Notes: generated from the sequence alone by a model not told the origin. Counted from the first letter of the stretch, positions 10,276-21,433 are shown. The stretch: 64,000 nucleotides of DNA from Culex pipiens pallens (GCF_016801865.2 NC_068937.1:130237279-130301278); one strand, 5' to 3'. Numbers and translations are program-made.

Positions 10276-10553
10276 CATCGAACGAAGTCAGCAAGGAAGC
10301 TGCTGGAACTGTGAGCTGCGCAAAGGGATAAGGAAAAGAAGACTGATCAACGGATGATGATGACGTTGGAGGAGATAGGTTGCCACGTGGTTGGTTGAGT
10401 CGCAACGTTATAAGTGAGACAAAGCGAAACAAATGTTAACTGAAAAACTGTTTAAGTGAGTAGAACTTTGGAAACACAAGAAAAACTATTCTTACATATT
10501 TTCTTATTGATTTTCAAGCATTGCCGAATTTGGTCGAAAAACATATTTAATAG

Positions 10554-10690
10554 TACCGTCGATGGAGGTGACTTTGAGAAAAAATGTGTCCCTACCGTTT
10601 TTTCAAGAATCCAATCAATGTAACCTATTCAAAGTTATTGGATTTTATTTGAAGAAATTTAAAGAAGAAGCCATTTCTTTATTAGGTATT
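10554..10690 (+). mobile_element. Truncated CCGTAAAC/GGGGTGACTTTGA element
   Basis: It starts TACCGTCGATGGAGGTGACTTTGA-like, close to the left end of the elements at 16648 and 56807 (TACCGTAAACTGGGGTGAC). Similarity fades after about 130 bases and no right end is seen. Confidence 0.35.
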
Positions 10691-11035
10691 TGAAAAAATC
10701 AAAATTTCTAAATCAGACTTCGTCTTGCACACGGAGGGATATCTATTAACCTTCGGGAAGTCGCGTGTTTTCGCCATTCTTACAAGTGCCCTTACAAACT
10801 GTGTACAAAGTACACGTACGCGACCTCCGGTGGGTAAAGAGTCTTTACCTCAAATTTGAGCCAATTTGATCCATCAACTCGGTATTTTGAGAAAAACGCT
10901 CAGAATGTTTGACAGTTCGCTTTGCGCATGGCAAAATTTCAAACTAAAATCGTCTGATATTCACTTTAATTATGAAATATCTACATGAGACTTTCAGGAG
11001 TGATTGGAAATCATCTTTGTATTTTCATCTTTGAT
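10690..11035 (-). mobile_element. Fragment of the TTAAGGGGTAACATACATG element
   Basis: In reverse orientation it matches part of 20387-21114, including the GCCATGCGCAAAGC, TTTGAGGT and CCGTGTGCTTGACGAAG stretches. It carries an 86-bp insertion at 10749-10834 and is cut at 11036 by the GTTATT MITE. Confidence 0.65.
10749..10834. mobile_element. 86-bp MITE with CGCGACYT inverted ends
   Basis: The ends ACCTTCGGGAAGTCGCG and CGCGACCTCCGGTGGG are imperfectly complementary. TA flanks both sides (10747-10748, 10835-10836). The uninterrupted host sequence is visible at about 20660-20690 in the reverse direction, which supports a real insertion. Confidence 0.6.
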
Positions 11036-11495
11036 CCCGGGCAGACGGTAATAACAAAATTCATTCCATTTCAATAACAAATACTGTTAAAATAACAGAA
11101 TGTGTTATGAAATTTTCTTGAAAAATCCATTTTTGCATAAGGGTTTAATAACAGTTTATGTTATCATAACAAAATTTGTTATTGGTCTGATATTGGTTGA
11201 AAGCCAAAACAACTTTGGAATAACATTTTTTAGTATGGAAGAATACCTCCAACTGTTATAGGGATGACCGGATTAGTTGTTAAAATAACAAAAAATAATA
11301 ACAAAAAATAATAACAAAGATTTGTTCGAAGAATAACTAAAAATGTTATTAGTCTGTTATTACAATAACAATTCAATAACAAAAAAATCATAACGACGAA
11401 TAACAAATCTTGTTATAAATAGCATAAAATGTTATTGGCCTGGTATTTTCAATTATCGAAAAATGTTATTCCCAATTTATTTCCGTCTGCTCGGG
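11036..11495 (+). mobile_element. GTTATT-word MITE, complete copy
   Basis: It runs from CCCGGGCAGACGG to CCGTCTGCTCGGG. AATAAC or GTTATT recurs throughout the 460 bp at short irregular spacing in both orientations. No coding. Its own flanks do not show TA on both sides (GAT and CAC), so it may have lost the duplication. Related copies: 1-119/2645-2730, 12744-13191, 34401-34847 and 34386-35908. Confidence 0.85.
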
Positions 11496-11860
11496 CACCC
11501 ACATTTTTGCAGGATTTGGTCCGTTAGTTAGATAATTTTGAAATAAAAATATAGCAACTAACTTGGTTGCTGTGCACCCTTGACATGCTCTGTAAAATGT
11601 TTGTTCTTGAATTTTGAAACAATTAGGGCAATCAAAGACAAAAAAAAATTCGGGACCAGACACAAAAAAAAAACAAAAAAAAATATTGATTTTTTTAACT
11701 TTTTGGTGGTAACGTAAAAAGCAATTTGTGATATTTTCTAGCTTAAAAATATAAAAGTTGGGCTTGACATTTCAAATTTTCTGTCCTTCCCTCTCGACTT
11801 AGACACCAGAGCTGAGGAACAAAAACTTTAAATAAACTTTGTACCAGCCTAAAAATGATG
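11496..11860. mobile_element. Partial AGGCYGGTRCAAA element
   Basis: The right part GAGGAACAAAAACTTT then AACTTTGTACCAGCCT is the inverted-end sequence of the MITE at 4719-5134. The central GGTTGCTGTGCACCCTT also resembles 48885-48905. The left end is not found because the GTTATT MITE lies there. Confidence 0.45.
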
Positions 11861-12060
11861 AGATGTTCATATCAAATCTAAAAAAAAAATGATTTAACAA
11901 AATTTTTTTATCTTACCTAAAAGTTTTTCTGTTCAAATTTTTTCTTCAATCAGCACTCGTTCAGACAGAAGTATTATCAAGTGTATAAAAAACTTCCCTG
12001 ATTTCTTAGCTTGATTTTTTTGGTTTTATAACTTTTTTTTCCTACAATTTCGAAAAATAT

Positions 12061-12278
12061 CCCAAGTAACATTTTTTTCCAGGAGTTCCACAAGAGCTCT
12101 TCAAGATAGCTACAGCATAGCAGTTTGGACCGCGGTAGGATAAAACTCTCTTCAAGTACTCTTCCAAACTCCTGAAGAAGTTTTGAAGAGAATTTTATCC
12201 TACCGCGGTCCAAACTGCTATGCTGTAGCTATCTTGAAGAGCTCTTGTAGAACTCCTGGAAAAAAAATGTTACTTGGG
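12061..12278. mobile_element. 218-bp near-perfect hairpin MITE
   Basis: Two arms of about 100 bp, from CCCAAGTAACATTTTTTTCC to GGATAAAA then CTCTTCAA, pair with only a few differences around a centre near 12170. AT lies outside both ends, either as a duplication or as part of the repeat. The DNA or RNA would fold into a long hairpin. No coding. No second copy in the window. Confidence 0.8.
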
Positions 12279-12282
12279 ATTG

Positions 12283-12743
12283 CCTTCTTTGCAGAATACA
12301 AGAATTTGATGCTGGGAAATTTGTCAAATCTGTTTAGTTGACTTGTTTTTTGGAGAAAGTTTTATTTTGACATGTGTTTTTTAATGTGGGAAATCCTTTT
12401 AAGAAAACAGCGAATAACGTTTCCAATTGAAAAAGAATTTGTTCTTATTTCGATAAATCACAAACTGATAAACAATAATAAACATTAAAAATTAATATGA
12501 ATTTTCCCGGCTTTGAAAAAGAAATGAGACTTTCTTTCTTTATATTTTTTTAAGGTTTCTCAAAGGATTAAAAGAAAGTTTACTTCGTTGGCGAATAAGA
12601 TGACAAATCTAGAAAATATAGAATCAGTACATTCAAAAACTTTTTCTAAAGAAATATTGTAATGATGTCAAATTCTTTTTTTATTGATAAAAATAAGTTA
12701 GTAAAATATAACAGAAGATTAATATTAGCTCTTCTTTTAAAAT
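12283..12743. other. AT-rich spacer, nothing recognised
   Basis: Simple AT-rich DNA between the hairpin and the next GTTATT MITE. I see no terminal repeats or coding signal. Confidence 0.5.
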
Positions 12744-13191
12744 CTCGTGCAGACGGTAATAACATAATTTATGCCATTTCACTAACAAATACTGTTAAAA
12801 TAACAAATTTTTTTTGGAATATTCCTGCAGAATCAATTTTTGCATAAGAGTTTAATAACAGTTTATGTTATCATAACAAAATTTGTTATTGGTCTGATAT
12901 TGGTTGAAAGCCAAAACAACTTGGCAATAACATTTTTTGTTATGGAAGAATACCTCCAACTGTTATTGGGATGATCGGATTAGTTGTTAAGATAACAAAA
13001 AATAATAACAAAGATTTGTTCGAAGAATAACTAAAAATGTTATTAGTCTGTTATTATAATAACAATCCAATAACGAAAAAAAATCATAACGACGAATAAC
13101 AAATCTTGTTATAAATAACATAAATGGTTATTGGCCTAGTATTTTCAAATATCAAAGAATGTTATTCCCACATTATTTCCATCAGCACGGG
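12744..13191 (+). mobile_element. GTTATT-word MITE, mutated ends
   Basis: Full length relative to 11036-11495, but the ends have drifted to CTCGTGCAGACGG and CCATCAGCACGGG. Internal landmarks such as TTGGTTGAAAGCCAAAAC and GATTAGTTGTTAA are shared. Its right end overlaps by a few bases the start of the CACGGG element. Confidence 0.82.
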
Positions 13192-13561
13192 ATTTAAACT
13201 CGTATGAAAAACCTGTATCATTTTTTCAATCAAAATCGCCCAAAAGGGGTGCTGCAAAAAAACTTTTTATTTTTAAAAAAAATCCCAGCAAATCAGCAAC
13301 GAATTTCAAGTTTGATAGTCGAACTACACTTAAAAATTGGTTTTGTTATTTGTTTTTGCAAAACCGCATATTTTTTAACAAAAGTGCCAAAAATATTCGT
13401 AACTACCTTTTGCCTCTTGGTGGCGCTTTGTGTTAGTATGTGTGTGGTCGATATTTGCGGACGTGCACGCAGAACACAGAACAGTGAGAACTAGCGAAAA
13501 TGCCTCACTTTCTTCTGATACAAGTCGCCATATTGAAATTGCTTGAAGATTCATACCCGTG
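13186..13561 (+). mobile_element. CACGGG-ended element, left member of an inverted pair
   Basis: It starts CACGGGATTTAAACTCGT and ends TTCATACCCGTG. It matches the reverse complement of 14913-15371 over its length but lacks a 95-bp block present there. No target duplication is visible, and it abuts the GTTATT MITE. Open frames in it are short and have no known domain. Confidence 0.7.
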
Positions 13562-14912
13562 GTTACAGCCCAATATATGGTATGAAATGTATGCAAAATG
13601 GTTTCATTTTATCATTAAGAGCTGTACATTTAGTTTTTTGATGAATTGAGAGCAAACGTAAACAGAAATTTAAAAAAAAAATGCAGGTATAGCAGCTTCC
13701 AACAAAAAATCTATTATCGAAATGTTTTAAAAATTCATTTTGATTTTAGTAGCTGAAAATTAATTGAGGATTTCGAACGATGAAAATTTCGCACAACAGC
13801 ACATACAAAAATCTGAAATTACTGCCGGCTTAGCCACGCTTTGTGCAATGATGTTTGTGGTTATGGTTTCAAGTCGCCGGCAATGTTTAGAAAAAAAAGT
13901 ATCAATTCACTAGCTGATAAGGCAACTTTTGTTTATAATTAAACTTTGCGTCTTTCAACTGGCATTTTATATGTTTAGAGTGGAACGTAAATTTCTCGGT
14001 TGGTAGTGCCATTTTTTTCCGTCCAAAAAGATTTAAATTAGCATTTTAATATGTTTTAATTCGCAGGGAGTTTCTAATAATTGTTAACTGTCCTCGTTAA
14101 TGTTTCTTTGTAGCTGCTGCTGCTCTTTTAACCCTAAAAATTTATGATTTCATTACCCTCAGTTAAAAAGAGATGCTGACGTCCGTTGATTGCGCCAAGA
14201 AAGCGAGTAATTGAGACAAATATAACCGGGTACCCTGCCCGACAGAGAGGAGTTATGACCAAACCCATGATGTTGATGACGATGATGGCGAGGACGTGGC
14301 ACCCGAGGACTCTAGGTGGCTCGTTCAATATCCCTCCGCAACTCCGAAAATATCTTGACAGAGGTAAGAGAAAAAAATTAAACCTTGCCACACATAATCT
14401 ATGACTCTTGAAGCAAATCACGGTGGGTCAGTCAAAAAAACAAGAATTTAATAAATTTGTCCTAGTTTCAAATATGTTAGCGAAATATTTTTTTTTACAA
14501 TTTCTTTTAAAGGTACAAAATACAGATAATTTAAACCCCACCCCGTGTCATTGCCATCGTTTCACCACGAAAAACTCGGGTGGTACTGACGGTCATATTT
14601 CATTTCCACCAGCCCACCCCACCCAGACTCCCCTACTTGCCGTTGTCGACAGCGCGTCGTCAATCGAATTAAATATTAAATTCAGTTAACCAGTTGACTT
14701 CTGTTGAACCTGACAAGTGTTCACACATGCTTTACCCGGCTGCTGCTGCTGCCCTCAGGGAGTACAAGGTGGAAGAAGGGGGGGGGGGCAGAATCATCGA
14801 CTCTGGTTGGCCCGCCCATTTGTCGTAGAGAAGCTCTCTGGGAAAGCGCGAAAGATAATGGTGTCAAAAAGAAAATTGTTCCTATGAGATGCATTCCATA
14901 AGTCCATATTTT
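13562..14912. other. Spacer between the inverted CACGGG elements
   Basis: Mostly unique DNA. 14.1-14.9 kb is GC-richer and includes a G run at about 14778 and CTG/GCT repeats at about 14112-14125 and 14740-14752. If the flanking elements recombined, this 1.35-kb segment would invert. No gene recognised. Confidence 0.4.
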
Positions 14913-15371
14913 CACGGGTATGAATCTTCAAGCAATTTCAATATGGCGACTTGTATCAGAAGAAAGTGAGGCATTTTCGCTAGTTCTCACTGTTCTGTGT
15001 TCTGCGTGCACGTTCGCAAATATCGACCACACACATACTAACACAAAGCGCCACCAAGAGGCAAAAGGTAGTTACGAATATTTTTGGCACTTTTGTTAAA
15101 AAATATGCGGTTTTGCAAAAACAAATAACAAAACCAACTTTTAAGTGTAGTTCGACTATCAAACTTGTAATTCGTTGCTGGATTTTTTTTAAAATAAAAA
15201 GTTTTTTTGCAGCACCCCTTTTGGGCGGACATTTCTGTTGTCACCTTTTGGTTCCTTGGATTTGCCATGGACAATTTCACTGTGTAATAAACAGGGCAGC
15301 TACCACCACGCGGCACCACCGTTTTGATTGAGAAAATGATACAGGTTTTTCAGACGAGTTTCAATCCCGTG
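14913..15371 (-). mobile_element. CACGGG-ended element with ATATTTT duplication
   Basis: Seven bases, ATATTTT, are repeated exactly at 14906-14912 and 15372-15378. The terminal inverted repeats CACGGGTATGAATCTTC and CACGGGATTGAAACTCG match at about 13 of 17 positions. It includes about 95 bp (15231-15325) absent from the partner copy. A 7-8-bp duplication suggests a hAT-type or similar cut-and-paste element. That assignment is an inference. Confidence 0.72.
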
Positions 15372-15378
15372 ATATTTT

Positions 15379-16222
15379 GCATCATTAGTTTTTCCAAGGC
15401 TTCGTACAATGTTTTGGGCTGGTCATACAAACTGAACATTCAAATGCTCGAAAATCTGTATGTTGAGAAGAGATTTCCCTACAAAAATATTCTCGAAATG
15501 CTGATTAAATTTCCTAAAATATACTATGTTGATCTTTGTTGGTTGCTGAAGTTTAAAAAAAATCTCAGTGTCATCTAATAAGCCCCCATTTGAACTCGCG
15601 ATAACTCGGAAACTATTGATTCAATCTAAAAAAATACCATTTTTCGAAAATAATTAATTAATATTTTTATTTTGGATCTTTTTAAGCGTTTAAAGTGTAT
15701 TTTTTTTGCCATTCTGTAGTTTCTTTTTAGTTTTCAATTTTATATTTTTGCTTGTTTTCACTATTCTTTAAGATGAAAAAAAAAGATAGCCAAAATAACC
15801 GCTTAAAATGTCATTTTATACAAAAAAGCAAGATCAAACGAAATAAATAACTAAACTCATAAAAATTAAAAAATCAAATACTTAGAAGTTTTGTCAATAA
15901 TTGAAAAAAAGCATATCTGTAATACACAAAAATAAACAAAACAAATACAACATATTTTCCCAAACCTTTCAAATTTTTTTAACTTTAAAAAGTAAGAATA
16001 TCTAAGATTCGATGAAAATAATTTTGTAGCTTTATTTTAAATTGAAAAAAAAAAACTTCAAAGTTGCTGAAATATGTTCCACAGCAATTTTGTCCTGTAC
16101 TGAAAATTACTTGTACAAGGTAATTTTTCAGTCATTGAAAATCTGAAGTTCAGCGAAAAACATACTGCAGTTTTCAGAATATACTAGCTAAGAAAAAAAC
16201 CCTTTGATTTAGTTTTGAAAGT
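15379..16222. other. AT-rich DNA, nothing recognised
   Basis: AT-rich and non-coding. A small inverted motif, ATTACTTGTACAAGGTAATTTT, lies near 16107. No element ends were identified. Confidence 0.45.
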
Positions 16223-16586
16223 TTAACCTCTACAACCCAAACCCGCCTTAAGACGGGTTTCAATTAAAAAATAGCCAAAAATCAAATTTCAAATCAAATC
16301 AAATTTTTCAATTGTGAAAAACATGCAAACAATTTAAAAAGTTACTGTAAAAACATGAAAAAAAAGATAGGCAAAATGTAATGATAAGAGAAATAGGCCA
16401 AATACTACCAAAAACAAAATTAAACAAAACAAGATAAATGCAAATTAAAATACTAAAAATGAAACAAGAAAAACATAAAACAAGAGAAGTAAAGTTTTTC
16501 GTAGAACAAAAAATGCACAAAATGACCTCCTGAACACGGGAAAAACATAAATATGCGATAAAAAAATTTGGGCAGTAGAAGGTTAA
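16223..16586. mobile_element. TTAA-flanked MITE (piggyBac-type target)
   Basis: TTAA followed by CCTCTACAACCCAAA at the left mirrors TTTGGGCAGTAGAAGG followed by TTAA at the right. TTAA target duplication is characteristic of piggyBac-superfamily elements. The CCGCCTTAAGACGGG hairpin just inside the left end recurs in diverged form (CTGTCTAAAGGCAG) near 36020. AT-rich, non-coding. Confidence 0.65.
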
Positions 16587-16647
16587 TTTAATTTAAAATA
16601 AGGGAAATTTAATGATTGAAACTTGTTTCGATAACAACCCATAAGTA

Positions 16648-18070
16648 CCGTAAACTGGGGTGACTTTGATAGGATTTCAATTTATTTTTGGAATATTTCC
16701 TAACTGGAATGGTTTTTCTCAAGATTATTAATTTTAAAACATGTACTGGGGTAGGCAACACAAAGTCCATGCACTATTTCTGAAAAAAAGTTTTTTCTAT
16801 AATGTTTAGAAAAATAGTTACGTTAAAAATTCTCATTTTAAATTCCGGGGTGACTTTGATAGTCATAGTTTTTCTTGTTAAAATCAGATTAAAGGTATTC
16901 AAACTTTATTTTTACGTTAAATGTACCATCACTTAGGTTGCTGATATAGTTTTAGAAAAAAAATCAATGTTTATATTTAGTTAACTAAGTTTATATGCTT
17001 TATAACAGAATACATATAAATTTAAGGTAAAATTGTGAAAAAGTCGTAATTTTGCCTGAAATTTGTAAAATCTAGTATTTTTCATAAAATTATCGATTAA
17101 TATTACATTTCAAACTGAATTCGAAGCACGAATCACAAGTTTTCTCATTTTATATGATTTTGTTCAACTGAAATTGCCTATAAATTTGGAGATTTTTTTT
17201 AATTATGTTTCAAAAACACATGGGTAATTCTCATCATCATCAAATGAAAAATTTTGTTCTAAATGAAAAAATGACCCTTCTGGATCAATGTAGATTCGAA
17301 AAGAACAATAAATTTCCCATAAAATGACATGTTCCAAAAATTTTTACAGTCGAGTAACGGAAAATGGGAGAATTTTTTAAACTTTTTTAGTGTTTTTTTC
17401 GATGAAAAATAAGTTTTTTCGGAATACTGAGTACGTCATCAAATCGGGCGTCTAATTTTACATAAAAGTCCCTTTGACAACAAATTTCTATCTCAATACC
17501 GATTCAGGCTGCAAATGATTGAAAAACACCTCTTTTTTCGCATGTTCAAAAATGGAAGGGGTCGTACCGCCCCTCCGTCACGAGATATCAAAAAACGGAC
17601 CTCGGATTCGTGATCAGGGACAAAAGTTACCCCTTATGACAAAGTTTCACGCAAATCGAAGAGGGGTCGGGGCAACTTTTCCCGATTTCGTGTGAGTTGG
17701 TAGAGAATTACCCACATATCATTTAATATTTACAAAATTATTTTACCTTCTCCTAGTGGAAAATTGTTCAAAGAATCCGAAAATGCATTCCATTTTACGA
17801 TTAAAAATCATTTTCATTATGTAAATCATGACACTTTGAGAAGTTTGAAATTATGCCTGTCATCAACATTTTCGTAATTATAGTTAACTAACTTTTTAAA
17901 CTTTTCAAAATTTATGAAAAGTTCTTCTTGAGGTACTTTGAACACTTCTCTACCACGGTCAGTATGATTCCAAACCATTCCGTACGTATTTAATGTGTAC
18001 TCTTCATCTTGCGAAAAATTCTCAAACCTATCAAAGTCACCCCGGCTATCAAAGTCACCCCGTTTTACGG
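16648..18070. mobile_element. CCGTAAAC/GGGGTGACTTTGATAG element with TA duplication
   Basis: CCGTAAACTGGGGTGAC at the left and GTCACCCCGTTTTACGG at the right are flanked by TA (16646-16647, 18071-18072). GGGGTGACTTTGATAG recurs at about 16846, and its reverse occurs twice near the right end, as subterminal repeats. A second copy at 56807-57673 is collinear and lacks the 493-bp insertion at 17222-17714. No transposase frame is present. Confidence 0.85.
17222..17714 (+). mobile_element. GGGTAATTC element, single-arm form, ACAT duplication
   Basis: Ends GGGTAATTCTC and GAGAATTACCC are flanked by ACAT at 17218-17221 and 17715-17718. The copy at 57345-57358 shows the empty site (ACACATATTATT). 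The interior matches the right arm of the palindrome at 43283-44431, so this is a half-length derivative. It includes a GAAGAGGGGTCGGGGCAAC stretch close to the right end. Confidence 0.85.
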
Positions 18071-18072
18071 TA

Positions 18073-19617
18073 TAAGTATGTTTAGCTATAAATTTTACTT
18101 TTACAGTTAAAATAAGGTTTCCGGATTATTTGATGTTTTTAAATGACTTTTAAAAATTGATGACTTTAAAAAATTATCTTAGAACAACATAAAGTTGGCA
18201 AATTTTTAAGGGAATTTATAATCGTTTTAAAAAGTTGAAAAAAAATAAAAGACCAGATTTTCTTTTTGAAAATGAGTCATCAAAGACATTCTGACGTCAC
18301 AGTCTGGTGATATTCAAATAGTTTGGAATAAAACTCATAAATCATCTGTGCAACTGTTTTGACTAAATTAGTGTAAGACTTCGTGTGCGATAGGGTGGTT
18401 AGAAAATTTTGAAACTTCGGAAAAAATAAGCTGATAATTTTTTTTTGACTCGCCAATCAGCCAAGTTTCAGGGGTTACTGTTGGTGGTTGACATTTTAAT
18501 GGAAAAATGATTGAGAAACGATATGTTTTCTACAGTGACTTCAAAACCTTAACACATACTATTAGATATGGTCAATCTTTGCTACTTCACAGAGACTCAC
18601 CTCCTATTAATGTGTGGGGTGTGGGTAGTCTACTCGCAAAAGAAATGGAGAGTGGGGGGAGGGGACGATAAATAATAAAACAACATTGCCAGATTCGATA
18701 AAAATCAATGCCCCATCCCAAAGATGCTTCCCAGCCCAATTTCCCCAGACCAGAGGGCGGAGTGGAGATTTGGTCACCCCCTTGGGCAGGCAGCCCCCCT
18801 CCCCTCCCCTCGGGATCACATGTTGGACACGTTCGATTTCCGAGGACCTTTTCGAGAAAAACCACTTTTGGGCCAGTGAAACAAGCAGCACGGTTCCTCG
18901 GGAATTTTCAAGCAACTTTTGGACTTTTAGGTCAGCGACAAGTGTCGCACAAGTGTGGCGGTTTCTAGAAATAAACCGTTTGACTGTGTGTGTTTGTGGG
19001 GGGATGTACGTGTGAAACACCGAGCAGAATTGAGCTCATTCACGATACTTGACTTGATTGTGAATGGCCTGCGAAGGGGAGTTGGGACAGGGGGGGTTGA
19101 CCGGACAATCGAATGAAGTGGTCAGAATTGGTTGAAACCTATTAGATGGCCTTCCTCGAGGGAAAAGGAGGGGGGGGGGTCTCAAAACGACACGACAGCG
19201 ATATTATGTACTTGAGCTAATAAATATCAATTGCAGGGGCCGTTTTGAGTTTAATTGAATAAATCAAGCTGTTGCTTGTCGGCAGTCGGAGTCACCGGGC
19301 GTTGTCTCGGTGGGATTTGAGCTGCATTTCAGCCTCCGGCCAGGCCAGATTTAGAGCAATGAGCCTGATGGCAGATTGTTAAGTTGTCCGACTGGGATTT
19401 AGTTGGGGCGTTCTTTGAAGATAGGGGTTGATTAAGTCATAAAAGCTGCTCTGTGGTGATGACAGTAAATTGTTGCATTGTGTATTTTAAATATTTCTGA
19501 ATTCTTTTCTCTGGTTTTATTCAACTATTCATGTTTGTTAAAATACAATTCTCAAAGTTTGAGCCACTTTGTGCATTTGTAATTTTAATTATTTGACTTG
19601 CCTTACACACACTTAGA
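18073..19617. other. Unique DNA with a GC-rich island at 18.6-19.4 kb
   Basis: 18.07-18.59 kb is AT-rich. 18.6-19.4 kb is GC-richer with G and C runs (about 18648-18663, 18787-18810 and 19167-19180). Open frames of 92-137 codons overlap on both strands here. Such mutual openness is typical of GC-rich non-coding DNA, and none has a known domain. Confidence 0.35.
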
Positions 19618-19830
19618 TTTTTTTTTACCAAATTCGGTAGTAGAAAAATCGGTAAAGTTTAGATTGGTAAAACATCTGTCAAAACGAAAAAAAAAATCTG
19701 AATTTCAGCTGTACGATGAACAAAAATTAACTTTAGTATCGAATTTCGGTAATTGTTTACTGAATTCGGTAATTTTCGGTTTACCGAATTTTCAGCAGTT
19801 GAAAATTCGGAAAAGTTTACCGTAAAATAA
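19618..19830. mobile_element. Probable MITE rich in TTCGGTAA words
   Basis: AATTCGGTA, ATCGGTAAAG, TTTCGGTAATT and TTTACCGAATTTT recur in both orientations across about 210 bp. The limits are approximate and no clear terminal repeat or duplication was found, so its status as a mobile element is inferred from resemblance to the other word-repeating MITEs. Confidence 0.4.
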
Positions 19831-20105
19831 AGTAGTTTCTCAGAAAAGCTAGTTACACCCTAAAAAATCATTTTTGATTTGACTGTTAAACTTTTATTTG
19901 AGCAAAATAACATGTTTTGACCGTTTAGATTAATAATTGGTTTTAGATGACAAAAAAAAGTTTTGAGCTGTGCCACAAATTGGTAGAAATTCAGTTGGCA
20001 GTGAAAAAAAAAGATGACCAAACTTTAAAAAAAAGATAAATGTGTCCCACCTACCCAAAAAAATAAAATAAGGTTTCCTTTCACTTCTTATTCTGAACTT
20101 GAGTA

Positions 20106-20379
20106 CAAATCAGACTCGATTATCCTAAGTCCTCGGAAAAAAATCACTTCGGATAATCGAATCACGAAAATATTTTTTTTTGTTGTCCTATTTTGATTTG
20201 TTTTTTTTTTATCATGGCGGTCAAAATGGCGGTGCTGAAATAAAATTTAAAAGACAATCAAATATTCAAATTTGACAAAAATGGGGTCAAAAAAAATATT
20301 TTTTTGTCATGATTAAATTATCTAAAGTCTCAAACAAGCCTTCGAATAATCGAAACTTTGGAGAATCGAGTCTGAACTG
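20106..20379. mobile_element. CAGACTCGATT MITE with TA duplication
   Basis: CAAATCAGACTCGATTATCC at the left and GGAGAATCGAGTCTGAACTG at the right form a roughly 20-bp inverted repeat flanked by TA (20104-20105, 20380-20381). Inner TTCGGATAATCGAA-like motifs repeat near both ends. It is 274 bp, fits a Tc1/mariner-type non-autonomous element, and has no coding. Confidence 0.8.
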
Positions 20380-20386
20380 TAGTTGA

Positions 20387-21114
20387 TTAAGGGGTAACAT
20401 ACATGTAGAAAATGACAAAATTTTATATTACGGAATATTTGTTAAATCCACTCAAAAGATGATTATTAACCACTCCTGAAAGTTTCATGAAGATATTTCA
20501 TGATAAAACCAAGTAAGAGACGATTTAAGCTCAAAATTTTGCCATGCGCAAAGCGGGCTGTCAAACTTTGTTGGCGTTTTTCTCTAAACCCCAAGTTGAT
20601 TTACGGATGCCACGATATCTCGAGATGGGATGGACCAAATTGTCTGAAATTTGAGGTGAAGACTCTCAAGATGTATCCCGTGTGCTTGACGAAGGCCAAA
20701 TTTTAAAATTTGCTTTTTTAAAAAATCAAAAACTAACGGTTTTTTATGTGACAAATATTTTTTTTGAAAATAAAAATTGAAAATAATTTAAATTTTGAAA
20801 ATTTAAATTAAAATATTTTTTTTGAAAATCGGGCTTCGTCAAGCACACGGAATCGGTTTAACGAGTCTTCACCAAAATTTTGAGTCGATTTGGTCAAGAC
20901 AGTGTTGAGATATCGTGGCACCCGTTTTTTGAAACTTCTAACTTGAAATTGATATATCTCGGCAATGATGCAACCAAATATCTTCAAATTTGTTTTATTA
21001 GTAGGTGAAAATGTATATTTTAATGCCCTAAAAAAAATAAAAATAAAGTTTAAGTGTGTGCTCATACTAACCTCTGACTTTTTTTTGCCGATATACATGT
21101 ATGTAACACCTTAA
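20387..21114. mobile_element. TTAAGGKGTWACATACATGTA element
   Basis: About 20 bp at each end are inverted with two differences: TTAAGGGGTAACATACATG and its near-complement ending CACCTTAA. The subterminal TTCGTCAAGCACACGG and its reverse CCGTGTGCTTGACGAAG occur on either side of the centre. The target may be TTAA or TA. A diverged, reversed fragment lies at 10690-11035. Confidence 0.75.
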
Positions 21115-21433
21115 TGTTTTCAATGCCCTCAAGATTGATTTGATAATATGAATTCAAATTTGAGCTCATACTAAAACGCTTTGAAATTTTAACCATTCCC
21201 TTCAATGTATCCACTTTGTGTTCCTGTCAAAATTTTGCACAATATCTTTGAGCCTAATTAGTTTTGTCTCATAGGTTAAGAACTATAATTTTTGAATTGA
21301 TAAAGGGTCACACAAATATTATTTATATTGGCAATGATTTTGAACAATGAAGTCTTGATTGAATTTTTATTTTCCAGATATCTCCAATTAAAATTTAATT
21401 AGTATCACAATAATGATTATTGTTTCAAAACTA
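21115..21433. other. AT-rich spacer
   Basis: Unremarkable AT-rich DNA between two elements. No signals seen. Confidence 0.5.

Larger units (their letters stand above)
9336..10553. other. Unique GC-richer island
   Basis: It contains no repeats shared within the window except a tRNA-like stretch. It includes a short (TG)n run at about 9967-9982, a GGCGCGCGCAG stretch near 9921, and the TATA motif described separately. Open frames up to 160 codons (9376-9858) are low complexity and end in a phenylalanine run. The composition resembles ancestral unique DNA such as a 5' exon or regulatory region, but no exon can be proved. Confidence 0.35.

Noticed and set aside
15038..15319. 93-codon minus-strand frame including the 95-bp block of the CACGGG element
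   Set aside because: The N-terminal 30 or so residues look more protein-like than most here, but the rest is AT-rich element sequence and the left copy lacks the block. There is no family match I can name.
18607..19020. 137-codon minus-strand and 109-codon + frames
   Set aside because: They overlap on opposite strands in a GC-rich, G/C-run-containing block, which produces long frames by composition alone.
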